A stretch of DNA of 34,657 nucleotides from Haplomitrium mnioides (Eukaryota; Marchantiophyta; Haplomitriopsida; Calobryales), in the NCBI GenBank assembly GCA_049999725.1, contig JBNGIS010032386.1:1-34657 (forward strand), in the 5' to 3' direction. How positions within the stretch are numbered: position 1 is the first letter of the stretch; each line of letters begins with the position of its first letter. Position numbers and translations under genes: made by a program. The notes under the pieces are model-generated. The model was not told the DNA's origin, ran no database searches, and saw nothing but the letters and a program-made list of their open reading frames with translations. Of the stretch, positions 33,454-34,657 are shown one piece after another.

Positions 33454-34355
33454 TGTCACGCCCCTTCCTCCTTCCTTAACCTCCAATTGATGCTATTTCA
33501 GAGCAAAAAGGGGACAAAGAATAACCAGGCTCTTTAATGAGACGGCCCCAACACCTTCATTAGTGAATTCAGGTCTCAACAATACTAAACTTCTCACCTT
33601 GCCTTCCCTCACTACTCTCAACTTACCCAAACACAAGACAGACCTGTCTTCCTCTCTACCAAATACAGAGCAACCACAACTCAAATGATTTTGTAGTACA
33701 TCCAACACTCTACTTGATGTAAATCTTGATTGTAGATATTCAATGTCACCTCCTATGAATAGGAGTGTATGCACTTATTACACATGAACGGTCTTGCAGC
33801 ATTCTTCTACAACCTGCATCATAACACCACCAAAGCTAAACACTCCTACTAGGTACTGAACTATCAACAATGCCAGCTACTCCAACACCCAAACATAGTA
33901 AAGCTATTAGATTTATCTTTCTTACAACATAGAAATCATACCCCAAGAGTTGAACTCAACATATTGATCTTCCTAAACATGTATAAAACTATCCTCCTTT
34001 CTTCCTAACTCTCCTAACATCACTCTGCAAATATAACAACACAAAACATTATTCTTCTTGCTACTCTATTTCCACTCACCCACCATGTCTAGATAGTTTT
34101 TTAACTTCCCTCACGAGAAGCCTTGAATTTACTTCCTCAGGCTAGGAAGAGGTCTTGTTTACCTTCCACCTCTGGAAGACAGGTCTCTCAGCTACTAGAT
34201 CACCCACTCCACCCGAGAATTGGCTGGATCTTCCCCGTAGTGTGCAGGCACTAACGTGGCCACTTCTCTCCCTTCTCTACAAGAATTTAACACCAACAGC
34301 ACTCTCCTAATGCTTCTGGAACTGATCTCCTACACAAACTAAAGCTGAGACGACA
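33454..34355 (-). repeat. 3' LTR of a second LTR retrotransposon
   Basis: The satellite stops abruptly at TGTCACGCCCC (33454). The proposed LTR has inverted ends TGTC...GACA and is about 902 bp. Orientation is minus, because a purine tract and a coding end lie on its right side. Bases 33449-33453 (CTCAC) would be the target-site duplication, but the partner lies outside the window. The right boundary is inferred from the purine tract. The open frame inside (33774-33493) is probably fortuitous. Confidence 0.65.
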
Positions 34356-34372
34356 CCAAGACCCCCCCTTGG
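34356..34372 (-). promoter_or_regulatory. Putative polypurine tract of the second LTR element
   Basis: On the minus strand AAGGGGGGG sits just before the proposed LTR start TGTCGTCTC. It is framed by CCAAG and CTTGG, so the tract itself lies between inverted arms. Confidence 0.55.
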
Positions 34373-34379
34373 CTGCCCC

Positions 34380-34657
34380 TCACAAAATACAATCAGAAAG
34401 AATTCTCCTCTCCTCTACGTGCTGGTCCACCTCCAAATGTTGGACTGCATTCAAATGTGAGTCCACCTGAGTAGTCTGAGCCTCTAGAGCCTCCTGCTCA
34501 ATGATTCTCAACACCTCCTCAATCCACCTCCATCCTGTGATGGCATTCCCTCATGAGTACATCCTCTCACTAGAAGTCTCACCAGAATTCTCTCCTCTAT
34601 ATCCCGCTGCTTTCTCTGCACAAAATTATTCGTCCCCGTAACATCAAAGTGAGGTCC
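34380..34657 (-). pseudogene. C-terminal end of the second LTR element's polyprotein
   Basis: The minus-strand frame ends at a TGA (34382-34380) a few bases before the purine tract. It reads a helical, acidic tail with WRWIEEVLRIIEQEALEAQ and HLEVDQHVEERRILSDC, interrupted upstream by one TGA (perhaps from CGA). No reverse transcriptase, integrase or chromodomain motif lies in the window, so the superfamily (gypsy or copia) is unknown. Confidence 0.5.

Noticed and set aside
33493-33774. 93-codon minus-strand frame
   Set aside because: It lies within the proposed LTR and shows no domain.

Overview
The window reads as nuclear DNA of a large-genome, AT-rich land plant, most likely a seed plant and possibly a gymnosperm; the species cannot be fixed from sequence alone. 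The pointers are a Ty1/copia element primed by an initiator-Met tRNA site, an L1-type LINE with a plant-style ORF1 (RNA-binding-like domain plus zinc knuckle), long pyrimidine-rich satellite blocks, GT-AG introns and nested insertions. I see no intact protein-coding gene, tRNA, rRNA or CRISPR array. Every coding trace is a decayed relic.

Layout. 1-151: fragment of a methyltransferase-like gene (copy 1). 152-4089: non-coding, purine-rich on the + strand from about 2.0 kb, with recurrent coiled-coil-like coding scraps. 4090-9289: a complete but dead copia retrotransposon (LTR, PBS, gag, integrase, RT, RNase H, PPT, LTR) bounded by the duplication ATGCT and lacking its protease domain. 9290-10484: the same purine-rich DNA resumes. 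10485-11822: satellite block A (about 99-bp unit). 11823-11885: hairpin with a perfect 19-bp stem. 11886-14875: unassigned pyrimidine-rich DNA. 14876 to about 20980: nearly full-length minus-strand L1 LINE. 21.0-22.46 kb: unassigned. 22465-22985: more satellite A, holding a 100-N assembly gap inside a TA run.

22986-29385 is the most unusual part. A decayed minus-strand ORF (24775 down to 23517) lies head-to-head with a plus-strand gene relic (25098-26396). An array of about 47-bp repeats made of short palindromes lies between them. The plus-strand relic and a second copy (27692-28923) share an N-terminal basic segment, a DIPY-type motif, an intron of about 100 bp at the same place, a glycine-rich SAM-binding-like motif and a similar 3' end. 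The motif order (catalytic PY motif first, SAM motif second) is that of beta-class N4-cytosine/N6-adenine DNA methyltransferases, a class not standard in plant nuclear genomes. Differences between the copies fall mainly at synonymous sites in the best-preserved block, so the family was probably once functional.

29386-33453: satellite block B (79-bp unit built from four sub-repeats of about 20 bp), interrupted by a 130-bp LINE 3' fragment with an 18-bp target-site duplication. 33454 to the end: the 3' LTR and 3' coding end of another minus-strand LTR retrotransposon that continues past the window.

Relics in different elements share a decay signature: most in-frame stops are TAG where CAG is expected, consistent with deamination of methylated CHG cytosines.
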